A stretch of DNA of 64,000 nucleotides from Actinoplanes regularis (lineage in GTDB: Bacteria > Actinomycetota > Actinomycetes > Mycobacteriales > Micromonosporaceae). Below are positions 37,064-45,897 of this stretch, one piece after another. Positions within the stretch are counted from its first letter, which is position 1. Each line of letters starts with the position of its first letter. A program made the position numbers and the translations under genes. The notes under the pieces were generated by a model. The model was not told where the DNA came from. It did not search any database and saw nothing but the letters and a program-made list of their open reading frames with translations. The stretch is from assembly GCF_900188005.1 (NCBI RefSeq), contig NZ_FZNR01000004.1:514874-578873 (forward strand). Reading direction: 5' to 3'.

Positions 37064-38881
37064 ATGCAGACCGGCCCGCGCCTGGCGATCGACTACGGCA
37101 CCGCGTGCATCCGGGCGGTGCTGACCTGGCCGGATCGCCCCTGGTCGGCGCTGGTCGTCGATGGTACGGCGGAGCCGTCCAGCGCCGTCCACATCGGAAA
37201 GGACGGCGTGATCACGGCGGGCGCCGCGGCATGGCGGCTGGCGGAGGCCGATCCCGGCGGGTTCGTGGCGGCGCCGCTGGCCGAGGGGATCGGGACGGTC
37301 AAGGTGCGCGGCCGAGTCGTCGACGTCGTGGACCTGGTCACCGCCGGCCTGCGCCCGATCGTGGACGAGGCGGTCCGGATCGCCGGGACGCTGCCGGTGG
37401 ACGTCCGGATGAGCGTGCCGGCGGGGTGGGACCCGGGCCGGCGGACCTGGCTCCGTCAGGCCGCGCATCAGGCCGGTCTCGGCCGGCCGCAGCTCGTCGA
37501 GGCGCCGGTCGCGGCGGTGCTCTCCATCGAGGGCGGGACCGGTCCGGACCCGGGGGCGGGCCGTTTCGTTCTCGTGTGCGACATCGGCGCGACCGTCGAG
37601 GTCAGCGTCGTGCGCTCCGATCCGGGCGGTGCCGAGGTGCTGGCCACGGTCGCGGACCCGGATGTGGGCGGCAACGCCATCGACGATCGCCTGGTGACGA
37701 TGCTCCTGAAGACCGACAGCGGGGCGGCCGAGGGGGCCGGGGCGGTGTTGCGGGCGGCTTCCCCCGGGACGGTGGTGGTGCTGCGTACCGGCAAGGAGGC
37801 GGTTTCGCGACAGCCGGCCGTGACCGTGCCGCTGCCCGCGCCCGGAGCGGCGGTCGTGCTCAGCACCACCCTCGTCGAGCGGGCCGCCGAACCGGTCCTG
37901 GCACGCGTGGCCGAGCTGGCGTCGGAGGTGCTCCGGGCGGCCGCGTTGGAACCCGCCGACCTGGCCGCGGTGTACGCGGTCGGCGCGGTCGCCGCGATGC
38001 CGGCCGTGCCGCAGGTGCTGGAACAGCGGCTCGGTGTCCCGGTGCGGGTGGCGACGCTGCCCGGGGCGGCCGTCGTGCTCGGGGTCGCCGAGGCGGAGGG
38101 CGCGGCGGCGCCGGAGAGCGAACCGGCGCCCGCGGTGCCGAAGCTGACCGTCCTGCGGACCTGCGGGCTGCTGCTGCCCGGGCTGGTGTCGGTGGCGCTG
38201 TTCGGGCACTTCGTCTTCACGACCCGCGGGGCGACCGCGTCGAGCTGGGGTGAGCTGGCCATCGCGGGGGTGCTCGCGCTGGTGTTGTGCCTGGCCGCCG
38301 GGCCGTGGATCGGGGCGGCGCTGGCCCGGGACGCCGGGCTGCGGGGGCGCTGGGACGCGGCCGGGCAGGTGTCGGCGGGTCTGCTGACCGGGGACGCGTT
38401 CGGGGTCACGGTGGCGGCGCTGTACGCGGTGGCCGCCGGGTTGTACCTGGTGGTGCCGTTCGCGGAGCCGCTGCAGTGGGCGTTGCTGCCGGTCCTGCCG
38501 GCAGCCCTGCTGGCCGCCGCCGTCGCCGTGCTCGTGCGGCGCCGGCTGAGTCCCCCGGTGTTCGTGGAGTTTCCGCTGGTCGCGACGCTGATCCTGAGCG
38601 TCGGGAGTCTGCTGTTCGCGCTGACCGTGCGGGAGTCATTCCCCGCGGGTGCGGAGAACTGGGGAGCGGTGGTGAGCCGGGTCGGTGGGGCGCTGATCGG
38701 GGTCGGGATCGCGTTGCTGCTGTTCCGGATCCGGGTGCTGCAGGGCATCACCGCGGTGGTGCTGGGGGTCTTCGGGTTCTTCATCGCCGATCCCCGGGCG
38801 GTGGGTGTCTTCGGCGTCGGGCTCGGCCTCGCTGTCGCCGTCTGGTGGGGTCAGCGCCTGCTGGCCCTGGTCCGGGCCTGA
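37064..38881 (+). CDS. Hsp70-like ATPase fused to a C-terminal membrane domain
   Basis: 605 residues. Residues ~5-350 follow the actin/Hsp70 ATPase fold: LAIDYGTACIRAVL (phosphate 1), VRMSVPAGWDPGRRTWLRQAAHQAG and LVEAPVAAVL (DnaK-type connector), VLVCDIGATVEVSVV (phosphate 2) and YAVGAVAAMPAVPQVLEQRLG (adenosine loop). Instead of a substrate-binding domain, the C-terminal half has about eight hydrophobic helices (from ~375 on). Actinobacteria have several such Hsp70-like membrane proteins of unknown role. The unusual ATPase start (DYGTACIR) suggests altered nucleotide handling. Confidence 0.8.
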   Translation: MQTGPRLAIDYGTACIRAVLTWPDRPWSALVVDGTAEPSSAVHIGKDGVITAGAAAWRLAEADPGGFVAAPLAEGIGTVKVRGRVVDVVDLVTAGLRPIVDEAVRIAGTLPVDVRMSVPAGWDPGRRTWLRQAAHQAGLGRPQLVEAPVAAVLSIEGGTGPDPGAGRFVLVCDIGATVEVSVVRSDPGGAEVLATVADPDVGGNAIDDRLVTMLLKTDSGAAEGAGAVLRAASPGTVVVLRTGKEAVSRQPAVTVPLPAPGAAVVLSTTLVERAAEPVLARVAELASEVLRAAALEPADLAAVYAVGAVAAMPAVPQVLEQRLGVPVRVATLPGAAVVLGVAEAEGAAAPESEPAPAVPKLTVLRTCGLLLPGLVSVALFGHFVFTTRGATASSWGELAIAGVLALVLCLAAGPWIGAALARDAGLRGRWDAAGQVSAGLLTGDAFGVTVAALYAVAAGLYLVVPFAEPLQWALLPVLPAALLAAAVAVLVRRRLSPPVFVEFPLVATLILSVGSLLFALTVRESFPAGAENWGAVVSRVGGALIGVGIALLLFRIRVLQGITAVVLGVFGFFIADPRAVGVFGVGLGLAVAVWWGQRLLALVRA

Positions 38882-38935
38882 AACTGATCGGCGACAACCG
38901 TGGCGATCGGGATCTCGAGCGAGGAGGATGCGGCG

Positions 38936-39412
38936 ATGACCACGCGTCCGCTGATCTTCCTCGACGTCGACGGGACCGTGATCCCGCTCCGGGCCCGCGT
39001 CGTGCCCGGTGTGCCGGCGGAGCCCGCCGGGGGCAATCCGCTGCTGGAGCGGATCGACCCGGCGGACGGGCCGCGGTTGCGGGCCCTCCCAGGTGACCTG
39101 GTCTGGGCGACCACCTGGATGGAGGAGGCCAACGAGGTCATCTCGCCGCGGCTGGGGTTGCCGGAACTGCCCGTCGTCGAGTGGCCCGACGAGGGCCCGG
39201 TGGACGGTCTGCACTGGAAGACGGCGTTTCTGGTCAGGTGGGCGGCCGGGCGCCCGTTCGTCTGGCTTGACGACGAGGTCACCGACGCCGACCAGCGCTG
39301 GGTCACCGCGCATCATCCCGGCCGTGCCCTGCTGCGCCGGGTGCATCCGTTCAACGGCCTGGTCGACGCCGACTTCGCCGCCGTCCGCGCCTGGATAATG
39401 ATCAACAAGTGA
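38936..39412 (+). CDS. HAD-like hydrolase
   Basis: 158 residues. FLDVDGTVIPL at the N-terminus is HAD motif I (DxDGT), VWATTWMEEANEVI is motif II-like (T), and FVWLDDEVTDADQRW is motif IV. A compact form common in actinobacteria, probably a phosphatase with an unknown substrate. ATG 38936 has GAGGAGG 8 bp upstream (38921-38927). It follows the Hsp70-like gene by about 55 bp and may be co-transcribed. Confidence 0.82.
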   Translation: MTTRPLIFLDVDGTVIPLRARVVPGVPAEPAGGNPLLERIDPADGPRLRALPGDLVWATTWMEEANEVISPRLGLPELPVVEWPDEGPVDGLHWKTAFLVRWAAGRPFVWLDDEVTDADQRWVTAHHPGRALLRRVHPFNGLVDADFAAVRAWIMINK

Positions 39413-39449
39413 TCGAATCCGGACACGCGGTGTCCGGAAGCGCGTTGCG

Positions 39450-39600
39450 GCTCGACACCGCGAGGCCCTCGCTCAAGGACCGGCAGGAGGCCGGGATCGC
39501 GTTGTGGCTTGGCGCCGGGAGGCCCTCGCTCAAGGACCGGCAGGAGGCCGGGATCGCGTTGCGGCCCGGCACCGCGAGGCCCTCGCGCGAGATCCGCACG
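39450..39600. repeat. Intergenic ~63-bp tandem repeat
   Basis: About two and a half copies, beginning GAGGCCCTCGCTCAAGGACC and spaced 63 bp apart (39459, 39522, partial at 39585), in the gap between the HAD and chemoreceptor genes. There is no supported gene in the 39413-39702 gap. Confidence 0.85.
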
Positions 39601-39702
39601 GGGCGTGGCCGCGAGGCCTACGGACGCCGGCCCCATTGTTCGTACGCGGGAAGGAAGGTCTTGAGCGGGAGGTGAGGCGCCCGCGCCCGCACCGCGTGGT
39701 TT

Positions 39703-41283
39703 TCAGTAGCGGAAGTGGCTGACCATGGCCTGCAGGTTGTTGGCCATCTTGCTGAGCTCGGTGACCGCCTGCTGGGACTGGGCGATACCCTCCGTGCTGA
39801 CCGCGGTGGCGGTGGCCAGGCCGGTGATGTTGGCCGCGATGTCGCCAGCGTCGGCGGCGGCCAGGGCCACGCTGCGGCTCATCTCCTCGGTGGTGGCGGT
39901 CTGCTCCTCGACGGCGGCCGCGATGGTGGCCTGGTAGTCGTTGATGCTGGCGATCACCGAGGTGATCTCGCCGATCGCGGCGACCGCGCCCGCGGTGTCG
40001 GCCTGGATGGCCTGGACGCGCTGGGAGATGTCATCGGTGGCGCGAGCGGTCTCCTGGGCGAGTTCCTTGACCTCGCCGGCCACGACCGCGAAGCCCTTGC
40101 CCAGCTCTCCGGCGCGGGCGGCCTCGATGGTGGCGTTCAGCGCCAGCAGGTTCGTCTGCTCGGCGATGCTGGTGATCACCTTGATCACGGTGGCGATCTC
40201 GGCGGACGACTCGCCGAGCTTGCCGACCTGGGCCGTGGTCGAGTCGGCGACCGTGACGGCCTGCGCGGCGACCCGGGCCGCCTCGGTGGCGTTGTGGGCG
40301 ATGTCGCGGATCGATTCGCCCATCTGATCGGTGCCCATGGCGACGCTGGAGACGTTCTCGTTGACGCTCGAGGCGGCCGTCGAGGCGGTCTGTGCCTGGG
40401 TGGCGGCCTGCTCGGCGGAGCGCGACATGGTGCTCGCCGTGGCGGTGAGCTGCTCGGCGGCGGCGGCGACCGCCTGGGCGGAACCGGCCACCGAGGAGAT
40501 CATCTTGCGGGTGTTGGTCTGCGCCTCGTCGAGGGCGCGGGCCATCTGGCCGACCTCGTCCCGCCCGCGCACGTCGGCGGAGACGGTCAGGTCGCCGTCC
40601 GCCATCGCCTGCAGAGCGCCGCGGACCCGCTCCAGCGGCTTGGTGACCGACTTGACGATCAGGTAGGCGAGCACGATGACCGCGATGGCGGCGAGCACGA
40701 CGGTCAGCCAGAGGACGCGCTGGGCGTTGGTCCGGCGCTGCTCGGCGAGCACGTTGGCCCGGTCGACGGTGTCCAGGAAGAGCGCCCGCTCGTTCGCCAG
40801 CACCGCGCTCATCAGGTAGTTGTCGACACCGACCTGCTCCCAGGCGAGCCGGGCGCCGGCCTGGTCGGCGGCGGCGCCGGCGACGAACCGGGTGAGCGTC
40901 GCGGTGTAGTCGGCGGTCACGTCCTTGATCCGGGCGACCGGCGTGTCCAGGCCGGCGGGCAGGTCGATCGCCTCGAGCTCGGTGATCATCTTGTTGGCCG
41001 AGTCGACCTGGTCCTTGAGCAGGGCGACCTGTTTGGCCGGATCACTGCGCAGGATCGCCTGGTAGCCGCTGGCGCGCATCTCGCTCGCCAACCGGTCCAG
41101 CTGCAGCACCAGCGCGCTGGCCGAGTTCAGGTTCTCCAGTTCATTGGCGGCGGTGGTGTTCCGCCCGTTGTTGACCATGGTCACTGCGAGGCAGGTGGCC
41201 AGGGCGGCCAGGCTGGCGGCGACCAGGATGGCCAGCTTGGTGCGGACCGACAGGTCGAGGAAGCGCTGGATCATCGGGCTCAC
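39703..41283 (-). CDS. Methyl-accepting chemotaxis protein
   Basis: 526 residues. N-terminal membrane helix (~15-37), a four-helix-bundle type sensor outside (~40-190), second membrane helix (~193-213), HAMP domain, then a long cytoplasmic signalling coiled coil. The hairpin tip [35 protein letters not shown] is the most conserved CheA/CheW-binding region. The start is GTG 41283, overlapping the upstream stop (GTGA), or ATG 41274. Coupling to the sugar-binding lipoprotein gene just upstream suggests that protein delivers the ligand. It implies that the organism is motile at some stage. Confidence 0.95.
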   Translation of the reverse strand: MSPMIQRFLDLSVRTKLAILVAASLAALATCLAVTMVNNGRNTTAANELENLNSASALVLQLDRLASEMRASGYQAILRSDPAKQVALLKDQVDSANKMITELEAIDLPAGLDTPVARIKDVTADYTATLTRFVAGAAADQAGARLAWEQVGVDNYLMSAVLANERALFLDTVDRANVLAEQRRTNAQRVLWLTVVLAAIAVIVLAYLIVKSVTKPLERVRGALQAMADGDLTVSADVRGRDEVGQMARALDEAQTNTRKMISSVAGSAQAVAAAAEQLTATASTMSRSAEQAATQAQTASTAASSVNENVSSVAMGTDQMGESIRDIAHNATEAARVAAQAVTVADSTTAQVGKLGESSAEIATVIKVITSIAEQTNLLALNATIEAARAGELGKGFAVVAGEVKELAQETARATDDISQRVQAIQADTAGAVAAIGEITSVIASINDYQATIAAAVEEQTATTEEMSRSVALAAADAGDIAANITGLATATAVSTEGIAQSQQAVTELSKMANNLQAMVSHFRY

Positions 41284-42341
41284 CCCGCGAGCTGGTCGGC
41301 GGTGTAGAACCCACCCTCGACCAGCACCCGCTCGTAGTTGGCGCGGTCCACGTTCACCGGTTGCAACAGGAACGTCGGGACCACCTTGACACCGTTGTCG
41401 TACGTCTTGTCGTCATTGACCGGGACAGGCTGGTCGAGCAGCAGCGAGTTGGTCATCTGCACCGCGACCTTGGCGAGCTCCCGGGTGTCCTTGTAGACGG
41501 TCTCGGTCTGCTCCCCGGCGGCGATCAGCTTCACCGAGTCCAGCTCGGCGTCCTGGCCGGTGATCACGGGCGGCTTCTTGTATCCGGCTTCCTGGCACGC
41601 TTCCAGGACGGCGCGGGCGACTCCGTCGTTCGGGGCGAGCACCGCATTCAGCTTGATGCCTTTCAGCGGGCCCGCGAGCAGGCGTTGCATCCGCTTCTTC
41701 GCGAGCGCGTTGTCCCAGCGCATGGTGGCGACCTCCTTGAAGGAGGTCTCACCGGAGGGGACCTTCAAACGGCCGGAGTCAAGGTACGGCTTGAGCACAC
41801 TCATCGCCCCGTTGAAGAAGAACGTGGCGTTGTTGTCGTCCGGCGACCCGGCGAACAGCTCGATGTTGTCCGTGCCCTCGGTGCCCTTGAGGTTGAGCGC
41901 CTTGACGATCGTGTTGCCCTGCAGCACACCGACCTTGAAGTTGTCGAAGGTGGCGTAGTAGGTGATGTTCGGGGTGTCGCGGATCAGCCGGTCGTAGGAG
42001 ATCACCGGGATCTTCGCGTTGGCCGCGTCGGCCAGTACGGCCTTGAGCGCCGTCCCGTCGATCGCGCCGACCACCAGCGCCTTCACACCGTTCGAGATCA
42101 TGCCCTTGATCTGGCTGATCTGGTCGTCGATGACATCCTCGGCGTACTGCATGTCGGTCTTGTAACCCAGCAGCTGGAACTGCTGGGCCATGCTCTTGCC
42201 GTCGCCGACCCACCGGATGGATGTGGTGGTTGGCATCGCGATCCCGATGGTCCCCCGGTCCGGCTCCGCGACGGCCGTCTCGTCCGCACCGCAGGCGGTC
42301 ATCGTGGCAAGCACCATCACCATGACGACGAAACAGCGCAT
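41280..42341 (-). CDS. Sugar-binding lipoprotein (xylose/ChvE type), coupled to the chemoreceptor
   Basis: 353 residues. The signal peptide ends ATMTACGAD (lipobox). The mature part is a type I periplasmic-binding fold of the XylF/ChvE group: [72 protein letters not shown] and [13 protein letters not shown]. No permease or ATPase gene accompanies it. ATG 42341 has a long GGAGGGGGG site upstream. With its stop inside the chemoreceptor start, its main job may be chemosensing of a monosaccharide rather than import. Confidence 0.9.
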   Translation of the reverse strand: MRCFVVMVMVLATMTACGADETAVAEPDRGTIGIAMPTTTSIRWVGDGKSMAQQFQLLGYKTDMQYAEDVIDDQISQIKGMISNGVKALVVGAIDGTALKAVLADAANAKIPVISYDRLIRDTPNITYYATFDNFKVGVLQGNTIVKALNLKGTEGTDNIELFAGSPDDNNATFFFNGAMSVLKPYLDSGRLKVPSGETSFKEVATMRWDNALAKKRMQRLLAGPLKGIKLNAVLAPNDGVARAVLEACQEAGYKKPPVITGQDAELDSVKLIAAGEQTETVYKDTRELAKVAVQMTNSLLLDQPVPVNDDKTYDNGVKVVPTFLLQPVNVDRANYERVLVEGGFYTADQLAG

Positions 42342-42396
42342 GGCGCACCCCCCTCCATTCCCCCAATGATCGGCCTTCGGGGGTGGGGGAGGAGGG

Positions 42397-42681
42397 CTAT
42401 TCCGGACCTTCGGCCACAACCTTCTTGCCGGCCACGTCGGTGGCGCGCGGTCCCGTGCCGGGGCGGCGTGTTGCGGTGTCGTCGGCCCGGAGGTCGGACA
42501 CCGCGCTCAGCGCGCCGTCCGGGTGGCGGACGTACCAGGCGGAGGTGTAAGCAGCGTTTTCCACAACCAGCACGGTCGGCACCCACGCGGGGAGATTGAG
42601 TTGCCGAACCGGTGCAAACCCGTCTCGAGATCGGGCGCGGAATGCACGATGAAGCGCTGCATAGCTGCTTAAATAGTACAA
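42397..42681 (-). CDS. Possible small protein of unknown function
   Basis: An open frame of up to 94 codons with codon usage like the neighbours; the central part (LPAWVPTVLVVENAAYTSAWYVRHPDG) reads like real protein. There is no ATG: TTG 42681 or an internal GTG must start it, and no ribosome site stands out. It would be divergent from the SIMPL gene and directly upstream of the binding-protein gene. It may be an artefact. Confidence 0.3.
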   Translation of the reverse strand: MYYLSSYAALHRAFRARSRDGFAPVRQLNLPAWVPTVLVVENAAYTSAWYVRHPDGALSAVSDLRADDTATRRPGTGPRATDVAGKKVVAEGPE

Positions 42682-43458
42682 ATGGATAGATCACGCGTTC
42701 CGGCGCCGGTTCCCGTCGTCCTGGCGACCCTCGCCATGCTCTCGACCGTGCCGCTCAGCGGCCAGCCGGCGGCCGCCTCCACCCACGCCGCGGTGGACTC
42801 CCCGTCCGCCGATCAGGACCGGGAGAGTGTGCTGGTCACCGGGGAGGGCGAGGTGTTCGGTGAGCCGGACACGCTCGCCGCCGAGTTCGCTGTGCAGACA
42901 GTGGCGGCCAAAGTCGACGAAGCCCTGAGCCGCGCCGACGCGGCGGCCACCCGGATGCGGGACGCGCTCGTCCGTGCCGGGACCGCCAAGTCCGATCTTC
43001 AGACGTCGAACGTCAACATCAGTTCGAACCTGGACGACGATCAGAAGATCACCGGGTACACCGTGAACCAGGGGCTCACCGCGAAGATCCGGAATCTGCC
43101 GCGGGCCGGGGCGACCATGTCCGCGGCGATCGCGGCGGCCGGTGACGCGGGGCGGCTGAACGGCGTCTCCTTCACGATCGAGAACGACGCCGCACTGCTC
43201 ACCGAAGCGCGTAAGAAGGCGTTCGCCGACGCCCGTGGAAAGGCCGAACTGTATGCCCGTGAGGCGGGCAGGTCGCTCGGCCGGGTCGTCAGGGTGACCG
43301 AGGGGGCCTCCGGCGGCGGGGAGGAGCCGGTCTGGAAGGATCACCGGGCGCTGATGGCCGCACCGATGCCGATCGAGCCGGGCCGGCAGCGGGTAGCGGT
43401 GAGCGTCACTGTGGAATGGGCCCTGGGGTCACCGTCGGCACCGTCCCGTGCCGGCTGA
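42682..43458 (+). CDS. Exported SIMPL-domain (DUF541) protein
   Basis: 258 residues with a signal peptide (residues ~8-32, ending AAAST). The SIMPL domain follows: VLVTGEGEVFGEPDTLAAEFAVQT, LQTSNVNISSNLDDDQKITGYTVNQGLTAKIR, ARKKAFADARGKAELYAREAG and a C-terminal VAVSVTVEWALG strand. This family is periplasmic or surface-located with a poorly defined role, sometimes linked to stress. The upstream sequence is unusually A+T-rich (TTAAATAGTACAAATG), consistent with a promoter close to the start. Confidence 0.88.
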   Translation: MDRSRVPAPVPVVLATLAMLSTVPLSGQPAAASTHAAVDSPSADQDRESVLVTGEGEVFGEPDTLAAEFAVQTVAAKVDEALSRADAAATRMRDALVRAGTAKSDLQTSNVNISSNLDDDQKITGYTVNQGLTAKIRNLPRAGATMSAAIAAAGDAGRLNGVSFTIENDAALLTEARKKAFADARGKAELYAREAGRSLGRVVRVTEGASGGGEEPVWKDHRALMAAPMPIEPGRQRVAVSVTVEWALGSPSAPSRAG

Positions 43459-43522
43459 TCCCGCTACCGCGGATGCGCTAGGCTCAGGCAGCGATTTCAG
43501 TCGATCGTTTCCAGCCGGGATA

Positions 43523-43536
43523 TGGGAGCGCTCCCA
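43523..43536. promoter_or_regulatory. Perfect CebR/CelR-type operator TGGGAGCGCTCCCA
   Basis: A 14-bp perfect palindrome identical to the binding box described for the LacI-family cellobiose repressors CebR (Streptomyces) and CelR (Thermobifida). It lies 30 bp before the mannosyltransferase start, a good place for a repressor. Confidence 0.8.
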
Positions 43537-43565
43537 GGGGTGTGGGACGAGAAAGGGCGCACCCC

Positions 43566-44828
43566 ATGTTCGACGTCGTCCCGGCCCGCGCGGACAGAGT
43601 GGAGGAGACCCCCTCTGAGCAGGCGGACCGAAGTGGACCGCTGAGCGCGCTTCGCACCGCGGCCCCCGCGATCGGCCTGTACGTACTGCTGCGCCTGCTG
43701 AGCCTCGAGATCATGTACATGCTGGCGGCCCAGGCCCACGCCCGGGCGCCGGGACGGCAGGTCTACCCGGACGGCTCGATCAACAATCAATGGCGCAGCT
43801 TCACCTCGGCCACGGACGCGCTGGTGTCCTGGGACGGCCGGTGGTACACGAAGATCGCCGGCAGCGGGCTGGGCGGCCCGGTCGGCGCGGTCGACGCCGA
43901 CGGCGTTCCGTACGAACTGCGCCTGGCGTTCTTCCCGCTCTACCCGTGGCTGGCCCGCCCGCTGACCTTCTTACCGCTCGTCTCGCCCGTCACCGCGTGC
44001 CTGATCGTCTCCCTCCTCTCGGCCATCGCCGCCGCCTGGGGCCTCTACGCCGTCGGCCGGCGGGTGGGCGGTCACCGCGTCGGCGTCATGCTCGCCGCCG
44101 TCTGGGCGGTCGTCCCCACCGCCATGACGCAGAACGGCGCGTTCACCGAGTCGCTGTTCACCGCGCTGGCGGTCTGGGCGCTCTACGCCGTACTCACCGA
44201 ACGCTGGCTGATCGCCGGCCTGCTCGCCGGGGTCAGCGGCCTCAGCCGGCCCACCGCCGCCGCGCTGATCGGCACCGTGGGCCTGGCCGCCCTGATCGCC
44301 GCCGTCTCCCGGCGGGGCGGCTGGCGGCCGTACGTCGCGATGCTGCTCGCCCCGGCGGGCCTGCTCGCCTACCTGGGGTTCGCCTCCGCGCGCCTCGGCG
44401 GCTTCACCCGATACACCGACCTGCACCACAACACCTTCGGCGCGCGCTGGGACCACGGCGCGAACACCTGGGGGATGGTCTCGGACATCCTGATCGGGGT
44501 CGACGACGACAATGCCGCCAAACCGATCCGTGTCCTGTCGCTGGTGATCCTGGCCGGATTCATCGTGCTCCTCGTGCTGCTGGCGTTCCGCGCGCCGTGG
44601 CAGCTCACCGTCTTCGCGGCCGCGATGCTGGTGCTGGCGACCGGCACGAGCACGCACATCTCGATGATCGGACGGCACCTGCTGCCCGCGTTCCCGGTGC
44701 TGCTCGTCCCGGCCGCACTGCTGGCCCGCGCCTCGAACCGGGACCTCACGATCGTGCTCGGCGGCCTAGCACTGCTGTCCGGCTGGTACGCGGGCTGGCT
44801 GCCGTTCATCTCCGGCCAGGCCATCTGA
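43566..44828 (+). CDS. PIG-V-like mannosyltransferase, membrane GT-C type
   Basis: 420 residues with about ten membrane helices. The first outside loop carries WDGRWYTKIAGSG, the conserved acidic/Trp motif of actinobacterial 'mannosyltransferase family' proteins related to eukaryotic PIG-V. FFPLYPWLARPL and QNGAFTESLFTALAVWALY are also typical. Such enzymes use polyprenyl-phosphate mannose as donor to extend lipoglycans or surface glycans. ATG 43566 is preferred over an upstream GTG because it begins right after the regulatory region. The CebR-type box upstream suggests induction by cellulose breakdown products. Confidence 0.85.
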   Translation: MFDVVPARADRVEETPSEQADRSGPLSALRTAAPAIGLYVLLRLLSLEIMYMLAAQAHARAPGRQVYPDGSINNQWRSFTSATDALVSWDGRWYTKIAGSGLGGPVGAVDADGVPYELRLAFFPLYPWLARPLTFLPLVSPVTACLIVSLLSAIAAAWGLYAVGRRVGGHRVGVMLAAVWAVVPTAMTQNGAFTESLFTALAVWALYAVLTERWLIAGLLAGVSGLSRPTAAALIGTVGLAALIAAVSRRGGWRPYVAMLLAPAGLLAYLGFASARLGGFTRYTDLHHNTFGARWDHGANTWGMVSDILIGVDDDNAAKPIRVLSLVILAGFIVLLVLLAFRAPWQLTVFAAAMLVLATGTSTHISMIGRHLLPAFPVLLVPAALLARASNRDLTIVLGGLALLSGWYAGWLPFISGQAI

Positions 44829-44871
44829 GCGGTGCTTGACTCGGTGCGGCGGTCGCGGCAACGTTCCCTGG

Positions 44872-45897
44872 GTGACGATCTCTCGCCGTACCCTTGTCGC
44901 TGTGGCAGTTGCGGGGGCCGGCGCCGCCGCCGTGCCGGACAGGTCCGCGTGGGCGGGTGCGCGGGCGGTGGTCCGGGCGCCGATGCTGCGGCCCGGCGAC
45001 CGGGTCCGGGTGATCGCCCCGGCCGGCGTGCCCGACACGCGCCTCGCCCGCGGGATCCAGATCCTGGAGGGCTTCGGCCTGGTGGTCGAGCCCGGAGCGC
45101 ATCTGCACGACCGGTACGGCTACCTGGCCGGCACCGATGAGGCCCGGCTGGCCGACCTCAACGCGGCGTTCCGCGACCCCGGCGTGCGCGGAGTCTTCGC
45201 CGCTCGCGGCGGCTACGGTGTCCAGCGCATCATCGACAGGCTCGATCTGGCCGCGGTTCGCCGCGACCCCCGGGTCTTCGTCGGCTTCAGCGACCTGACC
45301 GTGCTCAGTGGTCGGCTCTGGACCGGCGCGGGGCTGGTCAGCTTCTACGGTCCGATGGTGAACTGGACCGATTCGCGTACCGGCCCGGCCGAGATCGAGT
45401 CGCTCCGCAGGGCGGTCATGACGACTGATCCGATCGTGCTGACCAGGGACCCGGCCGAGCCCAGCGCGGCGGTCTCGGTGCCCGGCGTCGCGACCGGCAC
45501 CCTGCTCGGCGGCAACCTGACGATGCTGCAGGCGAGCCTGGGCACCCGGGATCTGCCCGACCTGCGTGGCGCGATCCTGTTGTTCGAGGACACCGACGAG
45601 TCGCCGTACAGCTACGACCGCATGCTGACGCACCTGATCCGTTCGGGCGCGCTGGATCGGATCGCCGGGGTGGCGATCGGCCAGTTCACCAACGCCCCGA
45701 CCACCGACGGTCAGTGGACCGTGGCTCAAGCGGTGGCGGATCGCCTGGGCGGCCTGGGCGTCCCGGTCCTGGGCGGTCTGCGCGTGGGCCACGGCAACGG
45801 CCAGCTGACCGTTCCGCTCGGTGCCCGCGCCACCATCGACACCGCCGCCGCGACGCTGACCGTGGAGGCTGGTGTCCTACCCGGACGGCTCGGCTGA
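44872..45897 (+). CDS. LD-carboxypeptidase family protein (peptidase S66), exported
   Basis: 341 residues. The N-terminus TISRRTLVAVAVAGAGAAAV resembles a Tat signal (SRRTLVA). The S66 fold shows VFVGFSDLTVL (nucleophile Ser in GxSD), ILLFEDTDESPYSYDRML (Glu) and VGHGNGQLTVPLG (His), the catalytic triad positions of LdcA/MccF enzymes. Family members trim peptidoglycan tetrapeptides or inactivate peptide-nucleotide antibiotics; export favours a cell-wall role. GTG 44872 is chosen because the signal peptide begins there. The end overlaps the convergent oxidoreductase gene by 21 bp. Confidence 0.88.
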   Translation: MTISRRTLVAVAVAGAGAAAVPDRSAWAGARAVVRAPMLRPGDRVRVIAPAGVPDTRLARGIQILEGFGLVVEPGAHLHDRYGYLAGTDEARLADLNAAFRDPGVRGVFAARGGYGVQRIIDRLDLAAVRRDPRVFVGFSDLTVLSGRLWTGAGLVSFYGPMVNWTDSRTGPAEIESLRRAVMTTDPIVLTRDPAEPSAAVSVPGVATGTLLGGNLTMLQASLGTRDLPDLRGAILLFEDTDESPYSYDRMLTHLIRSGALDRIAGVAIGQFTNAPTTDGQWTVAQAVADRLGGLGVPVLGGLRVGHGNGQLTVPLGARATIDTAAATLTVEAGVLPGRLG

